Below, in pieces: positions 49,839 to 58,619 of a stretch of 64,000 nt of DNA; within the stretch, counting starts at the first letter, position 1; the number at the start of each line of letters is the position of its first letter. Both the position numbers and the translations under genes were made by a program. The DNA comes from Candidatus Megaera polyxenophila (GTDB lineage: Bacteria; Pseudomonadota; Alphaproteobacteria; Rickettsiales; Rickettsiaceae), in assembly GCA_037101405.1 (NCBI GenBank), contig AP017964.1, forward strand, positions 806,001-870,000. The letters run 5' to 3'. The notes under the pieces were generated by a model. It ran no database searches, was not told the DNA's origin, and was given only the letters and a program-made list of their open reading frames with translations.

Positions 49839-50753
49839 ATGAACTTTTTTGAATTTAACAAACAGTTTCCTACTGAACTTGATTGTATAAAGTACTTTAT
49901 CACAATTAGGTATAATAATAAACCCGTTTGCAGACATTGCGGGAGCGACAGATTAACACACAGAAGAGATACACCTAAAAATTTTCAATGTATCTTCTGT
50001 AATAAAGGTTTCTCAATCTTCAAAGGGACAATATTTGAGAAGTCTGACACTGATTTACGTAAATGGTTTTATGCTATTCACTTGTTTTTAAATAGTAAAA
50101 AAGGTATATCAGGCTACCAACTAAAAAGAGAAATAGGCGTTACTTATAAAACGGCTTGGCGTATGCTTAAGCAAATCAGGCTTGCTATGGGTAATATTGA
50201 AAACCAGCAATTTTTTGGTACTTTAATTGAAGTGGATGAGACCTATGTAGGCGGTAGACCTAGGAAGAAAAACAATAGAGATGATGATAACGATAACTTA
50301 CCACCAGTAAATAAAAGGGGGCGTGGTACTAAAAAGAACGTTGTTGTTGGTTGTATTGATAAGATAAATAAGTCTGTATTTGCTAAAGTTATGATTAAAA
50401 ACAACGATGGCAAGAAATTAACAGGTAAGCAGCTATTAGATGTATTGAATCAAGTTATAACCCAAGATAGCGTCATTATTAGCGATGAGTTCAAAGGATA
50501 TAATATCCTCGGTAAGAAAACAAGCCATATCCATTTAAGAGTAGACCATACGAAAGAATATGTAGCCAGCGGTAACATTCACACCAACAATATGGAGAAC
50601 TTTTGGGGAACTCTAAAGCGTGGAATACTCGGCATATATCACCACGTATCAGCTAAGCATCTTCAAAAGTATGTTGATGAGTTTGCTTTTAGATATAATA
50701 CTAGAGAAAATGGTTGTGTATTTAATTTGATTTTACAACAGGCGGTTTTCTAA
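49839..50753 (+). CDS. IS1595-family (ISXO2-like) transposase
   Basis: 304 residues. The N-terminal zinc ribbon has CRHCGSDRLTHRRDTPKNFQCIFC, then a helix-turn-helix region (GISGYQLKREIGVTYKTAWRML). The catalytic domain shows the Asp residues in EVDETYVGGRPR and VIISDEFKGY and the IS1595 signature NNMENFWGTLKRGILGIYHHVSAKHLQKYVDEFAFRYN. All expected acidic and Asn/Glu residues are present and the frame is intact, so it is likely active. Confidence 0.95.
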   Translation: MNFFEFNKQFPTELDCIKYFITIRYNNKPVCRHCGSDRLTHRRDTPKNFQCIFCNKGFSIFKGTIFEKSDTDLRKWFYAIHLFLNSKKGISGYQLKREIGVTYKTAWRMLKQIRLAMGNIENQQFFGTLIEVDETYVGGRPRKKNNRDDDNDNLPPVNKRGRGTKKNVVVGCIDKINKSVFAKVMIKNNDGKKLTGKQLLDVLNQVITQDSVIISDEFKGYNILGKKTSHIHLRVDHTKEYVASGNIHTNNMENFWGTLKRGILGIYHHVSAKHLQKYVDEFAFRYNTRENGCVFNLILQQAVF

Positions 50754-51363
50754 CGAATTGAATAGAGAGACTTCCATTTTCTAAACGATTTAAAATACCT
50801 TCTATATGTACTTTATGATAAACTTCATATTTTTCATTATTTAAAATACCGTATTTTAAAGCAATAGTTGCTGTAATTTTTAAAGATTTAGCTATGTTTA
50901 TATCTTTTACTTTAATTATCCCTGTCGCTGCATTAGAAAGGTAATAAGGTGGAAGTAAAACTGATGATTTATTTATTACATCTATTTCATCTTTTTGATG
51001 TGTCTGACCATTAACAATTATAACTGTCTTTTCTTGGTCTAAAAAACAACTAATCACCTGAGTAGAACAGTTATAAACTGACATAGCAATTCGAATGTTG
51101 TGTATATTATTATCTGGAAATTCTAATCTAGGTTCTGGAATTATCAATAATTTATCCTTAATACTATAATTTTGCTTACATTTATGTACTAAATAAACGA
51201 GAGGTAGAGATAAAAATATAGCACCTAAAAACTGTTGCGTTAACATATAGTACCCCAAACTACTGCAAATAAAAGCAAAAGAAGGTAATGCTTTACTGTC
51301 CAGCCAATCTTTGATATAATCACTGACAATAGTATTAGAAACTTGTTTAAAAAATTCCAACAT
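50722..51363 (-). CDS. IS passenger gene, membrane-anchored protein of unknown function
   Basis: 213 residues. Two adjacent hydrophobic segments near 27-58 (FAFICSSLGYYML; FLGAIFLSLPLVYLV) are followed by a soluble, probably beta-rich region (IRIAMSVYNCSTQVISCFL, TVIIVNGQ, SLKITATIALKYGI). I do not recognise the family. The gene lies wholly inside the inverted repeats and converges on the transposase. A TTGACA box in the right inverted repeat points at it, so it is likely expressed from the element itself. Confidence 0.7.
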   Translation of the reverse strand: MLEFFKQVSNTIVSDYIKDWLDSKALPSFAFICSSLGYYMLTQQFLGAIFLSLPLVYLVHKCKQNYSIKDKLLIIPEPRLEFPDNNIHNIRIAMSVYNCSTQVISCFLDQEKTVIIVNGQTHQKDEIDVINKSSVLLPPYYLSNAATGIIKVKDINIAKSLKITATIALKYGILNNEKYEVYHKVHIEGILNRLENGSLSIQFVRKPPVVKSN

Positions 51364-51412
51364 AATAAATTATTATAAAACTGACCAAATATATCAGTAA
51401 TATACAATCTAT

Positions 51413-51437
51413 TATTGAATGTCAAGGGATGATTGCG
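51413..51437 (-). repeat. Right terminal inverted repeat of the IS1595-family element
   Basis: Exact reverse complement of the left repeat over 25 bases. Read on the minus strand it provides TTGACA pointing into the element; TATATT at a short 15-base spacing or TATTAC at 17 bases could act as the -10 box for the passenger gene. Confidence 0.92.
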
Positions 51438-51445
51438 AAACAAAT
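51438..51445. repeat. Target-site duplication, right copy
   Basis: AAACAAAT directly right of the IS element, identical to 49765-49772. The sequence from here to the terC stop (51446-51641) has no gene; it is the DNA that lay upstream of the autotransporter before insertion and may hold its former promoter. Confidence 0.85.
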
Positions 51446-51641
51446 TAATTAGTGACTACCAAAATTATGGATTAGCCACTTAGGTCTATTACGAGCCTTC
51501 TCCATAAGATGATGCCCCAAACGTCAATTACGAGCTGAGTATAAAAGCTCAGATGCACAATGAGCAATGATTACGTTTATTATAAATAAGACAAATTTTT
51601 TTAATATGTAAATTTACCACAGTTTTATACCGGGAATTATT

Positions 51642-52616
51642 TCACTTTGCCTTAATTACCGAGACTCCGATTCCTATTAATATTAAAACTATAGTTATTA
51701 AAAGCGGAATCAATTTCGGTATCGGCACAAAATGCGCAACAAATATCTTAATGCCTATTAAGATCAAAATAATAGCAAGAGAATATTTAATGTATTTGAA
51801 TCTCTCTACAATATCCTCCAAGCAAAAAAACAAAGCTCTAAGGCCTAAAATAGCAAAAATATTGGAGCTATATACTATAAAGCTATTTTGGGTAACTGCA
51901 AAAATAGCGGGTATACTATCAATGGCAAAGATCAGGTCCATTGATTCAATAGTAACCAATGCCATAAATAAGGGAGTAAAAAATAGTTTACCTTCCTTTC
52001 GAATAGTAAATTTATTACCGACTAATTCCGGATGAAGATTTAAATGACTGCTAAGCCATTCATAGATAAAAGTATCGTTTATTTTGGTAGCAGGCTTATC
52101 AAGCATGTATAGAGTCTTAATACCGGTAACGATAAGAACCGCAGCTAAAATAAATAATATCCACGAAAATTGCTCAAGTAAAGCTGCTCCGGCATAAATC
52201 ATTACAGCTCTTAAAATGATTACTCCTAATATTCCCCAAAATAAAACTCTATGCTGGTATTGTTGAGGAATTTTAAAAAATTTGAAAATCATTGATATCA
52301 TAAAAATATTGTCAAGCGACATAGTTTTCTCGAGAAGAAATCCCGTATAATATTCACTTGCGCTTCCTAAGCCAAATTCATTAAAAACAAACAAACCAAA
52401 TAAGCACGATATAGCTATATAAAAAAAACTAAGATACATGCTTTTTTTGAGGGTAATTACTTCATCTTTTCTATTGAATACTCCTAAATCGAAGATCAAG
52501 AGAGCAACTACTACGCAAGCAAAAACACTCCAAGCAAAATTTTGTATACCCATATAGAATATGCCATTTAAATTACGATAATAGGCAATCGTATAACCTA
52601 ATTTCTTAAATCGCAA
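51642..52616 (-). CDS. TerC-family membrane protein (Alx-like)
   Basis: 324 residues, nine or so hydrophobic segments. Characteristic pieces are FDLGVFNRKDEVITLKKSMYLSFFYIAIS, ASEYYTGFLLEKTMSLDNIFMISMIFKFFKIP, RVLFWGILGVIILRAVMI and ALVTIESMDLIFAIDSIPAIFAVTQNSFIVYSSNIFAILGLRALFF. The acidic residues in the SLDN and ESMDLIFAIDS motifs match TerC/Alx proteins, some of which export manganese. The first 22 residues may be a leader; Met22 is an alternative start. It stands alone. Confidence 0.92.
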   Translation of the reverse strand: MRFKKLGYTIAYYRNLNGIFYMGIQNFAWSVFACVVVALLIFDLGVFNRKDEVITLKKSMYLSFFYIAISCLFGLFVFNEFGLGSASEYYTGFLLEKTMSLDNIFMISMIFKFFKIPQQYQHRVLFWGILGVIILRAVMIYAGAALLEQFSWILFILAAVLIVTGIKTLYMLDKPATKINDTFIYEWLSSHLNLHPELVGNKFTIRKEGKLFFTPLFMALVTIESMDLIFAIDSIPAIFAVTQNSFIVYSSNIFAILGLRALFFCLEDIVERFKYIKYSLAIILILIGIKIFVAHFVPIPKLIPLLITIVLILIGIGVSVIKAK

Positions 52617-52791
52617 AAATAATCTAAGGTATAACCAATTCTTAAATTAAATACAGGCGTTAACTGTGCTTTTAACACTAAATACAATCAAATTAAATAT
52701 ATAATATGAGCTAATCAGCTAAATCATCATTTGCATATTATTTGTTCTAGTTATAGAATGGTCTTAGGTATTTTACAGGTGGATTTCGGTA

Positions 52792-53439
52792 ATGTCAGGT
52801 CAAATTTTGGAACTTATAATTTTTGCAGCTATTGCTTTTTTTATAATAAATAAGCTCATATCTACTTTAGGAAAAACCTCAGGTGACGATCCAGCTAAAA
52901 ACAACAGCTTTTTTGGTGAGAATATAGGTAGTAAACTAAAAGACGTAACATATAGTGCTAGTACTGCAAGCATATTAAAGCCAAAATTCTTAAAAGCAAG
53001 TAAACCAAATTTAAAAGGTGTTGTTTTAGAAGAGAATAAAGAAGCGGTTGAGAAAGGGCTGCAAGAAGTGTTAGATAAAGTTCCTGCTTTTGATATTCAG
53101 CGTTTTATTAGTGGAGCAAAATTGGCTTTTCAAATGATCGTTGAATCTGCTTTGCAAAATGATGAGAAACAATTAGAAGAACTAGTAGATAAAAGGTATA
53201 TTGACAGTTTTAAAACAATAGCTTCAAACTACGGTAATTTTAATTCAACTGACAATAAGCTTGAGGCTTACATATCTGACATATACTTATTTGGTAATAA
53301 CATTTTCATAAAGGTGTTATTTACCGGTAATAATATTACTGATAAAATTAAGAACTTACAGGAAGAATGGACTTTTTCTAAAAGCACTTTAAGTAGTGAC
53401 CCTACCTGGTATTTAACCAATATCGATAGGCCGCAGTAG
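52792..53439 (+). CDS. Tim44/TimA-family putative adaptor protein
   Basis: 215 residues. An N-terminal membrane anchor (ILELIIFAAIAFFIINKLISTLG) is followed by a charged linker and a C-terminal Tim44-like domain (ISGAKLAFQMIVESALQNDEKQLEELVDKRYIDSF; LQEEWTFSKSTLSSDPTWYLTNI). The domain is shared with mitochondrial Tim44. The bacterial alphaproteobacterial members are membrane-bound and of uncertain role. It converges with tspO downstream; the 139-base gap holds no gene. Confidence 0.9.
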   Translation: MSGQILELIIFAAIAFFIINKLISTLGKTSGDDPAKNNSFFGENIGSKLKDVTYSASTASILKPKFLKASKPNLKGVVLEENKEAVEKGLQEVLDKVPAFDIQRFISGAKLAFQMIVESALQNDEKQLEELVDKRYIDSFKTIASNYGNFNSTDNKLEAYISDIYLFGNNIFIKVLFTGNNITDKIKNLQEEWTFSKSTLSSDPTWYLTNIDRPQ

Positions 53440-53578
53440 TAAGCGGCGTCTTACAGAATAGTCTATTATCAATTTCCGTTAACAAGAAGTTTTAAGATTC
53501 TTGAATTGTGAGTTAATTAAAGCGTCAGTCACCACGAAAAAATAATAGTTTCTCCTTATGACTTGGTATCTCGGGATT

Positions 53579-54052
53579 TTAAGAGCTTATCCATATTACA
53601 AAATTGAGGTAAGAGGCAAATAGTAACCATAATAGATAAGCTATCATGACATATGCTATAATAGAATGATTAGCCCAGCTTTTAATTATTATATATACGG
53701 TGATTGCAGCAATCATCAGGATATCTACCAAAGCTATGCCAGTTAAGTGCCATCCAAAAAAAATCGGAGTCCACAGCCAGTTCAGTACTAACTGTATTAT
53801 AAAAAATACCAATATGTGATTTACTTTTTGTTCTTCTCTATTTTGCCATAAAAAATGACCTACTAAGGCAAGCAAAGTATATAATATGCTCCATACTATC
53901 GGGAAAACAACATTCGGAGGGGTTAGCGATGACTTTATAATAGTGTGATACCAATCCATATTTGAACTGGTAATACTTCCAAGACCAAATCCTATAAGTT
54001 GGAACACTAAAATCCAGACAAGAGCATAAAAAGGCTTATTGGATATAGACAT
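53579..54052 (-). CDS. tspO: TspO/MBR-family (tryptophan-rich sensory) protein
   Basis: 157 residues, five hydrophobic segments. Trp/Pro-rich family motifs are seen: SSLTPPNVVFPIVWSILYTLLALVGHFLW and LVLNWLWTPIFFGWHLTGIALVDI, and the last helix is ending LWLLFASYLNFVIW. TspO proteins bind porphyrins and cholesterol-like ligands and, in alphaproteobacteria, affect tetrapyrrole metabolism. A signal-like first helix is the normal TM1. Confidence 0.92.
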   Translation of the reverse strand: MSISNKPFYALVWILVFQLIGFGLGSITSSNMDWYHTIIKSSLTPPNVVFPIVWSILYTLLALVGHFLWQNREEQKVNHILVFFIIQLVLNWLWTPIFFGWHLTGIALVDILMIAAITVYIIIKSWANHSIIAYVMIAYLLWLLFASYLNFVIWISS

Positions 54053-54245
54053 TATAAATAGGTTTCTAATTCTGTTTTATTTTTTATGAGAAAGTTATTT
54101 TTTACAAACGAATAAATTATTTGAGGAGCGTATCTGTAAAAACTTGTTGCATTAAATCATTTGTATCTATATAAAGAATCTTGCTGACGCAATCTACTAC
54201 TAAATAAATATATTTAACTCTGTGGCTATATGCGCAGTAAGTTGT

Positions 54246-54320
54246 GGCCCCTTCGTCTAGCGGTTAGGACGTTACCCTTTCACGGTGAAAACACGGGTTC
54301 GATTCCCGTAGGGGTCACCA
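54246..54320 (+). tRNA. tRNA-Glu (anticodon TTC)
   Basis: A 75-base cloverleaf with CCA encoded. The acceptor stem GGCCCCT pairs with AGGGGTC (one G-T), the anticodon loop is CTTTCAC with anticodon TTC at 54279-54281, and the T arm is ACGGGTTCGATTCCCGT. The anticodon stem has one T-G pair. A promoter-like TTGCAT...TATATA lies upstream in the 54053-54245 gap, which shows nothing else. Confidence 0.97.
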
Positions 54321-54481
54321 TGTACATTCCCCAATTTTATAGCATTGGTCTTGTATACCTTAAGTATGTTAATCTCTTAAAATTATTCTAAAAAGAGGCT
54401 GATATTTTTGTAGATAAAACAAGGAATATTAGTTATTATCGCAAGAAAGATAAAAGTGTAGTTCTAATTTAGGTAAAGTTT

Positions 54482-54640
54482 ATGAGCATTGGTGCTGGTC
54501 AATTGCTAATTATTTTGGTGATTATTCTAGTGTTATTTGGGGCGGGAAAATTACCTCAGGTAATGTCTGATTTAAGTAAAGGGCTTAAGTCTTTTCGAGA
54601 AGGAATGAAAGACAGTAAAGACGAAAATAATGATAAGTAA
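54482..54640 (+). CDS. tatA: Sec-independent translocase subunit TatA
   Basis: A short protein of 52 residues: [20 protein letters not shown], then [20 protein letters not shown] and an acidic/basic tail. It has the TatA layout: one membrane helix, the FGxxKLP hinge and an amphipathic helix. TatA rings form the pore for folded proteins with twin-arginine signals. tatB and tatC are not beside it. The bamD gene begins 19 bases later. Confidence 0.93.
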   Translation: MSIGAGQLLIILVIILVLFGAGKLPQVMSDLSKGLKSFREGMKDSKDENNDK

Positions 54641-54658
54641 TATTTGATAATTGAGTTT

Positions 54659-55402
54659 ATGGAAAATAAGAAGTTTATTTTACCTTTGTTTGGTATATTG
54701 GTTTTTTCTCTTATATCGTGTAAAAGTAAATTGAAAGATGAAGAAATAATTCCTCCGCAGGAAAGCTATGATGCCGGTGTAGTCCAACTTGAAAAAGGTG
54801 AATATAAAAAGGCAGCAGAACATTTTGAAAAGGTGTTTTTTCAGCACCCTGGAAATGCACTAACTCCTCAAGCAGAATTAATGCAAGCTTACTCTTTGTA
54901 TGTTGCCGGTGAGTACGACGAAGCAATTGATGTACTTGACATATTCATAAAACTACACCCAAGGCATGAAAATATAGCTTACGCTTATTATTTGAAAGCT
55001 CTCTCTAATTACGTTCAGATTTCAAGCGTTTTATTGGATCAGTCTAGGACCAGATATGCAAAGGAAAGTTTAGAGGAACTAATTAGGCGCTTCCCTGGCA
55101 CAAAGTATGCTATTGATGCTGCTCTTAAAATAGATTTAGTAAACGACCACTTAGCAGGTAAGGAAATGTCGGTGGGAAGATATTACTTGAAAAGAAAAAA
55201 CCCAATAGCAGCTATTAAGAGATTCCAAAATGTTATTGAGGAATACCAAACTACTTCGCATGCAGAAGAAGCATTATATAGGCTAGTTGAGAGTAATGCA
55301 ATGCTAGGTTTAAAAGACGAAGCAGAAAAATATGCTGCCGTGCTTAGTCATAATTATCCGAGCGGAAGCTGGCTTCATAATGCGCGTAATTTATTAAAAT
55401 AA
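54659..55402 (+). CDS. bamD: Outer-membrane protein assembly factor BamD
   Basis: A lipoprotein of about 247 residues that helps BamA insert beta-barrels. The signal peptide ends in the lipobox LISC. TPR repeats follow: SYDAGVVQLEKGEYKKAAEHFEKVFFQHPGN, AELMQAYSLYVAGEYDEAIDVLDIFIKLHPRHENIAYAYYLKAL and AIKRFQNVIEEYQTTSHAEEALYRLVE. The conserved DQSRT segment is present as LDQSRTRYAKESLEELIRRFPGTKYAIDA. The ATG at 54659 is preferred over an upstream TTG at 54644 because it gives a compact lipoprotein signal. Confidence 0.95.
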   Translation: MENKKFILPLFGILVFSLISCKSKLKDEEIIPPQESYDAGVVQLEKGEYKKAAEHFEKVFFQHPGNALTPQAELMQAYSLYVAGEYDEAIDVLDIFIKLHPRHENIAYAYYLKALSNYVQISSVLLDQSRTRYAKESLEELIRRFPGTKYAIDAALKIDLVNDHLAGKEMSVGRYYLKRKNPIAAIKRFQNVIEEYQTTSHAEEALYRLVESNAMLGLKDEAEKYAAVLSHNYPSGSWLHNARNLLK

Positions 55403-55411
55403 TGCTACCGT

Positions 55412-57055
55412 ATGCTGCAAAACCTATCAATTCAGGATTTTCTACTAATTGAGAAATTAGACCTGGATTTTGAAGATGGGTTTTGCGTTCTTACCGGCCA
55501 AACCGGCGCTGGTAAGTCCATATTACTTGACGCTATTCTATTTGCTTTAGGTTCTAAGGCCAGTGGAGAAGTTGTGCGTGCTAATCAAGAAAAAGCTGTA
55601 GTTGTTCTTACTTTTGCTAGGGTAGAGCAAGCTGCTGAGTATTTATCCGAGTATGATATCAATCTAGATCCAGATGATGATATAATAATAAAGAGAATTC
55701 AGTACGCTAACGGCCGTAGAAAGTTTCTTCTTAATGATAATTTAGTAACTCAAAGGTTAGCCTCTGATTTATTTGATTACCTTTTAGAAATTCATGGTCA
55801 ACATAATCATACTTTACTTCTTAAAAACTCTTCCCACTTGGAAATACTTGATCAATCTGCTGGTAATATTCAATTAAAAAAAGAAGTAATGGGTCTATAT
55901 AAACTATGGCAAGAATTACATTCTGAATTATTAACAGCTGCCGCAGAGAAGGAAGCAATTATTAAAGAAATAGATTATCTATCTCATATGTGCCATGAGC
56001 TAAGAGCTCTTGATATTAAAGACGGGGAAGAAGAAGAGTTAACTGAAATTAAAAAGCGTCTACAAACCAGAGAGAAAGAGATCAAGTTGATAGAATCTAT
56101 TTTAAATGATGTAGAAGCAAGTAATATAGAACAAATTATAGCTAAAGCTCAAAGAAATATAAGTAAATCAGACAATGTTGAAATATATAGTAACGTAAAT
56201 ATCTCCCTGGAAGAAATATATAATAAAGTAGAAGAGGCGAAATCAGCTTTAAATAATATTTTACACAGTTTTGATTTATCAGAGCATTCGCTGCCAGAAA
56301 TAGAAGACAGAATATATGCAATTAGATCTATCGCTAGAAAACATGGATGTGCAGTAAGTGAATTAGGCAACTTTATGCAACAGAGCAGCCAAAGACTTAT
56401 AGCACTTGAGCAGAAGATTAAAAATAGCGCAGAGCTAAACGATAAAGTGCTCACTGTTAAACAAGAGTATTTGCATAAAGCACAATTACTATCTGAAAAT
56501 AGGCGAATAGCTGCCCGAAAGCTTGAGAAAAAAACTACGGACGAACTATCGATGCTTGATATGAAAAAAGCACTATTTGCTATTGAAATTAATTCAGAAG
56601 AAAAGAATGCGGGAATTAACGGCATAGATGAAGTAAGATTTCTTGCTTCAACCAACCCGGGCATGCCAAAAGCTCCCATTGATAAAATAGCTTCTGGGGG
56701 TGAATTGTCAAGATTCATGCTTGCATTTAGAACTGCATTATTTGATAAAACTACCAAGAAAACTATTATTTTTGATGAGGTGGATGTCGGAGTTAGCGGT
56801 AGTGTTGCTGATTCTGTAGGAGAGAGACTAAAAACTTTAAGCATGGTTGCACAAGTTATAGTAATTACCCATCAGCCGCAAGTTGCTGGTAAAGCCAATC
56901 AGCATATTTTAGTGGAAAAAACTCAAACGATCGCAAATACTTCAGTGACTGCTCGCTCTCTGGATCTGGAAGAAAGGCCACGTGAACTAGCTAGAATGAT
57001 TTCCGGTAAGGAAATAACTACCAATTCACTTGCTGCTGCGAAAGAACTAATGTAA
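55412..57055 (+). CDS. recN: DNA repair protein RecN
   Basis: An SMC-like ATPase for double-strand-break repair, 547 residues. Walker A is LTGQTGAGKSILLDAI near the start; LEIHGQHNHTLLL follows, then a long coiled-coil (about residues 150-370). The C-terminal half has SGGELSRFMLAFRTAL and Walker B TIIFDEVDVGVSGSVADSVGERL, with VITHQPQVAG. It starts 10 bases after bamD and converges with glmM. Confidence 0.96.
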   Translation: MLQNLSIQDFLLIEKLDLDFEDGFCVLTGQTGAGKSILLDAILFALGSKASGEVVRANQEKAVVVLTFARVEQAAEYLSEYDINLDPDDDIIIKRIQYANGRRKFLLNDNLVTQRLASDLFDYLLEIHGQHNHTLLLKNSSHLEILDQSAGNIQLKKEVMGLYKLWQELHSELLTAAAEKEAIIKEIDYLSHMCHELRALDIKDGEEEELTEIKKRLQTREKEIKLIESILNDVEASNIEQIIAKAQRNISKSDNVEIYSNVNISLEEIYNKVEEAKSALNNILHSFDLSEHSLPEIEDRIYAIRSIARKHGCAVSELGNFMQQSSQRLIALEQKIKNSAELNDKVLTVKQEYLHKAQLLSENRRIAARKLEKKTTDELSMLDMKKALFAIEINSEEKNAGINGIDEVRFLASTNPGMPKAPIDKIASGGELSRFMLAFRTALFDKTTKKTIIFDEVDVGVSGSVADSVGERLKTLSMVAQVIVITHQPQVAGKANQHILVEKTQTIANTSVTARSLDLEERPRELARMISGKEITTNSLAAAKELM

Positions 57056-57153
57056 AGCGAATTAAAAAACTGTGTACAGATAACCGGAGGTGCTGTAGTT
57101 TTAACTATTATAGTTTTTGCCTAACAAATTCTATTTCCTCATTTAACTAAGAT

Positions 57154-58536
57154 TTATTTAGAGTTCTCTAATAAAGATTGAATTTCATTTTCTATTTTAT
57201 TCTGCATCTCCGTTAGTAAATTTTGAGCCAAGTCGGCATTTTGGCTTTCAACCATTAACCTTATTATTGGTTCTGTCCCAGATTGGCGTATTACAACTCT
57301 TACGCTTTTGGCGTAACGCTCTTGGTAGAACTTGCTAATTTCCTCGATTTTTTCGCCTCGTAAGGTTGTAAATTTGTGGTAATATTTATGGTCGTAGCGA
57401 ATATTACGAGTAAATTGTGGTACTGGTACAAATTTATTGAGTACCTTACTTATAGGATTTTGTGCTTGCCTATACATAGCAAGAACTCCAAGAGCAGCCT
57501 TAATTCCATCTCCTGTTGCTTGGTTTGATCCGATGATAATATGCCCGGATTGCTCTCCACCTAGATTGCAGCCTAATTCACCCATTTTTTCTACTACATA
57601 TTTATCCCCCACACTTGTCCGTATAAGGTCTATTCCAATTGTTTTCAAATATAGCTCTAATCCCATATTAGACATGATGGTAGTAGTTACTAAGTTATTT
57701 CGTAATAAGTTGTTTTCTAGTAAATATTGTGCTAAAGAAGCAATTATTTGATCTCCATCTATTACTTGTCCATTTTCATCTACTACTACAACTCTATCGG
57801 CATCCCCATCTAATGCGATTCCGAGATCCGCTTTATGTTCTAATACTTTCTGGGTTAGCAATTGCGAATCCATAACCCCGCACTTATCATTAATATTAAA
57901 ACCTGTAGGGCTTATCTCGCATGCAATAACCTCTGCTCCCAACTCATGAAACACTTTAGGTGCAATATCGTAAGCTGCTCCATTAGCACAATCGACCACT
58001 AATTTTATTCCATCTAATTTTAGATTAGGCGGGAATGAGTATTTTACATGTTCAATATAACGTCCACGTGCATCTCCTAGTTTTAGAGCTTTTCCTAAGT
58101 CATGATATTCTGCTACATATCCTGATAATTCAGTATGCATTAATTGTTCAATTTTTCTTTCTAACTCGGAAGAAATTTTATGGCCTGAAGATTGAAAAAA
58201 TTTAACACCATTATCGTAATAAGGATTATGCGAAGCTGAAATCATCATACCAAGGTCTGCTCGCAAGCTTCTTACCAACATTGATATTGCAGGTGTGGGC
58301 ATTGGCCCTATTAATACTACATTCACACCCATTGAAATAAACCCCGAAGTTAATGCGGATTCTAGCATATAACCGGATAATCTTGTATCTTTCCCTATCA
58401 CTATAGTTGCTTTCTTTCCAAGAAAATCACAAGCTATAGAGGTTGCTCTTGCCAATTTTATCATAATTTCTGGAGTGATAACGCCGGTATTACTTCTCCC
58501 TCTTATTCCATCTGTACCAAAATACTTTTTTAGCAT
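57154..58536 (-). CDS. glmM: Phosphoglucosamine mutase
   Basis: Converts glucosamine-6-phosphate to glucosamine-1-phosphate. 460 residues. FGTDGIRGRSN begins the protein, the phosphoserine loop is MISASHNPYYDNGVKFF, and the metal-binding loop is ALDGDADRVVVVD. GGEQSGHII and the C-terminal phosphate-binding IRQSGTEPIIRLMVE are intact. It is divergent from the GlmU-like and glmS genes across an 83-base gap. Confidence 0.97.
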   Translation of the reverse strand: MLKKYFGTDGIRGRSNTGVITPEIMIKLARATSIACDFLGKKATIVIGKDTRLSGYMLESALTSGFISMGVNVVLIGPMPTPAISMLVRSLRADLGMMISASHNPYYDNGVKFFQSSGHKISSELERKIEQLMHTELSGYVAEYHDLGKALKLGDARGRYIEHVKYSFPPNLKLDGIKLVVDCANGAAYDIAPKVFHELGAEVIACEISPTGFNINDKCGVMDSQLLTQKVLEHKADLGIALDGDADRVVVVDENGQVIDGDQIIASLAQYLLENNLLRNNLVTTTIMSNMGLELYLKTIGIDLIRTSVGDKYVVEKMGELGCNLGGEQSGHIIIGSNQATGDGIKAALGVLAMYRQAQNPISKVLNKFVPVPQFTRNIRYDHKYYHKFTTLRGEKIEEISKFYQERYAKSVRVVIRQSGTEPIIRLMVESQNADLAQNLLTEMQNKIENEIQSLLENSK

Positions 58537-58619
58537 GATTATTTCCTTTGCTTTTCGTATAAATTTTGTGTAAACTGCAGCATTTTACACCATTTATAAT
58601 AAAGAGTATATCTGTTTTC

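Larger units (their letters stand above)
49773..51437. mobile_element. Complete IS1595-family insertion sequence with a passenger gene
   Basis: A 1665-base element bounded by perfect 25-base inverted repeats (49773-49797 and 51413-51437; outer end CGCAATCATC) and flanked by the 8-base direct repeat AAACAAAT. It contains one ISXO2-like transposase on the plus strand and an unrelated 213-codon gene on the minus strand; the two converge and overlap by 32 bases. The perfect repeats, intact transposase and clean duplication point to a recent insertion. It lies just upstream of the autotransporter pseudogene. Confidence 0.93.

Noticed and set aside
51481-51545. Repeated words ATTACGAGC at about 51488 and 51527, also seen inverted at 38939-38948
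   Set aside because: The shared part is only 9-10 bases with no longer similarity around it, so chance is the simpler explanation.
56149-56844. A 231-codon open frame on the minus strand
   Set aside because: It lies wholly inside recN, is Ser/Leu-rich as expected from the antisense of a coiled coil, and has no motif.
58566-58619. In-frame TTG start upstream of the GlmU-like gene
   Set aside because: The added residues (MCKLQHFTPF...) are not GlmU-like and the ATG at 58620 gives a normal start.
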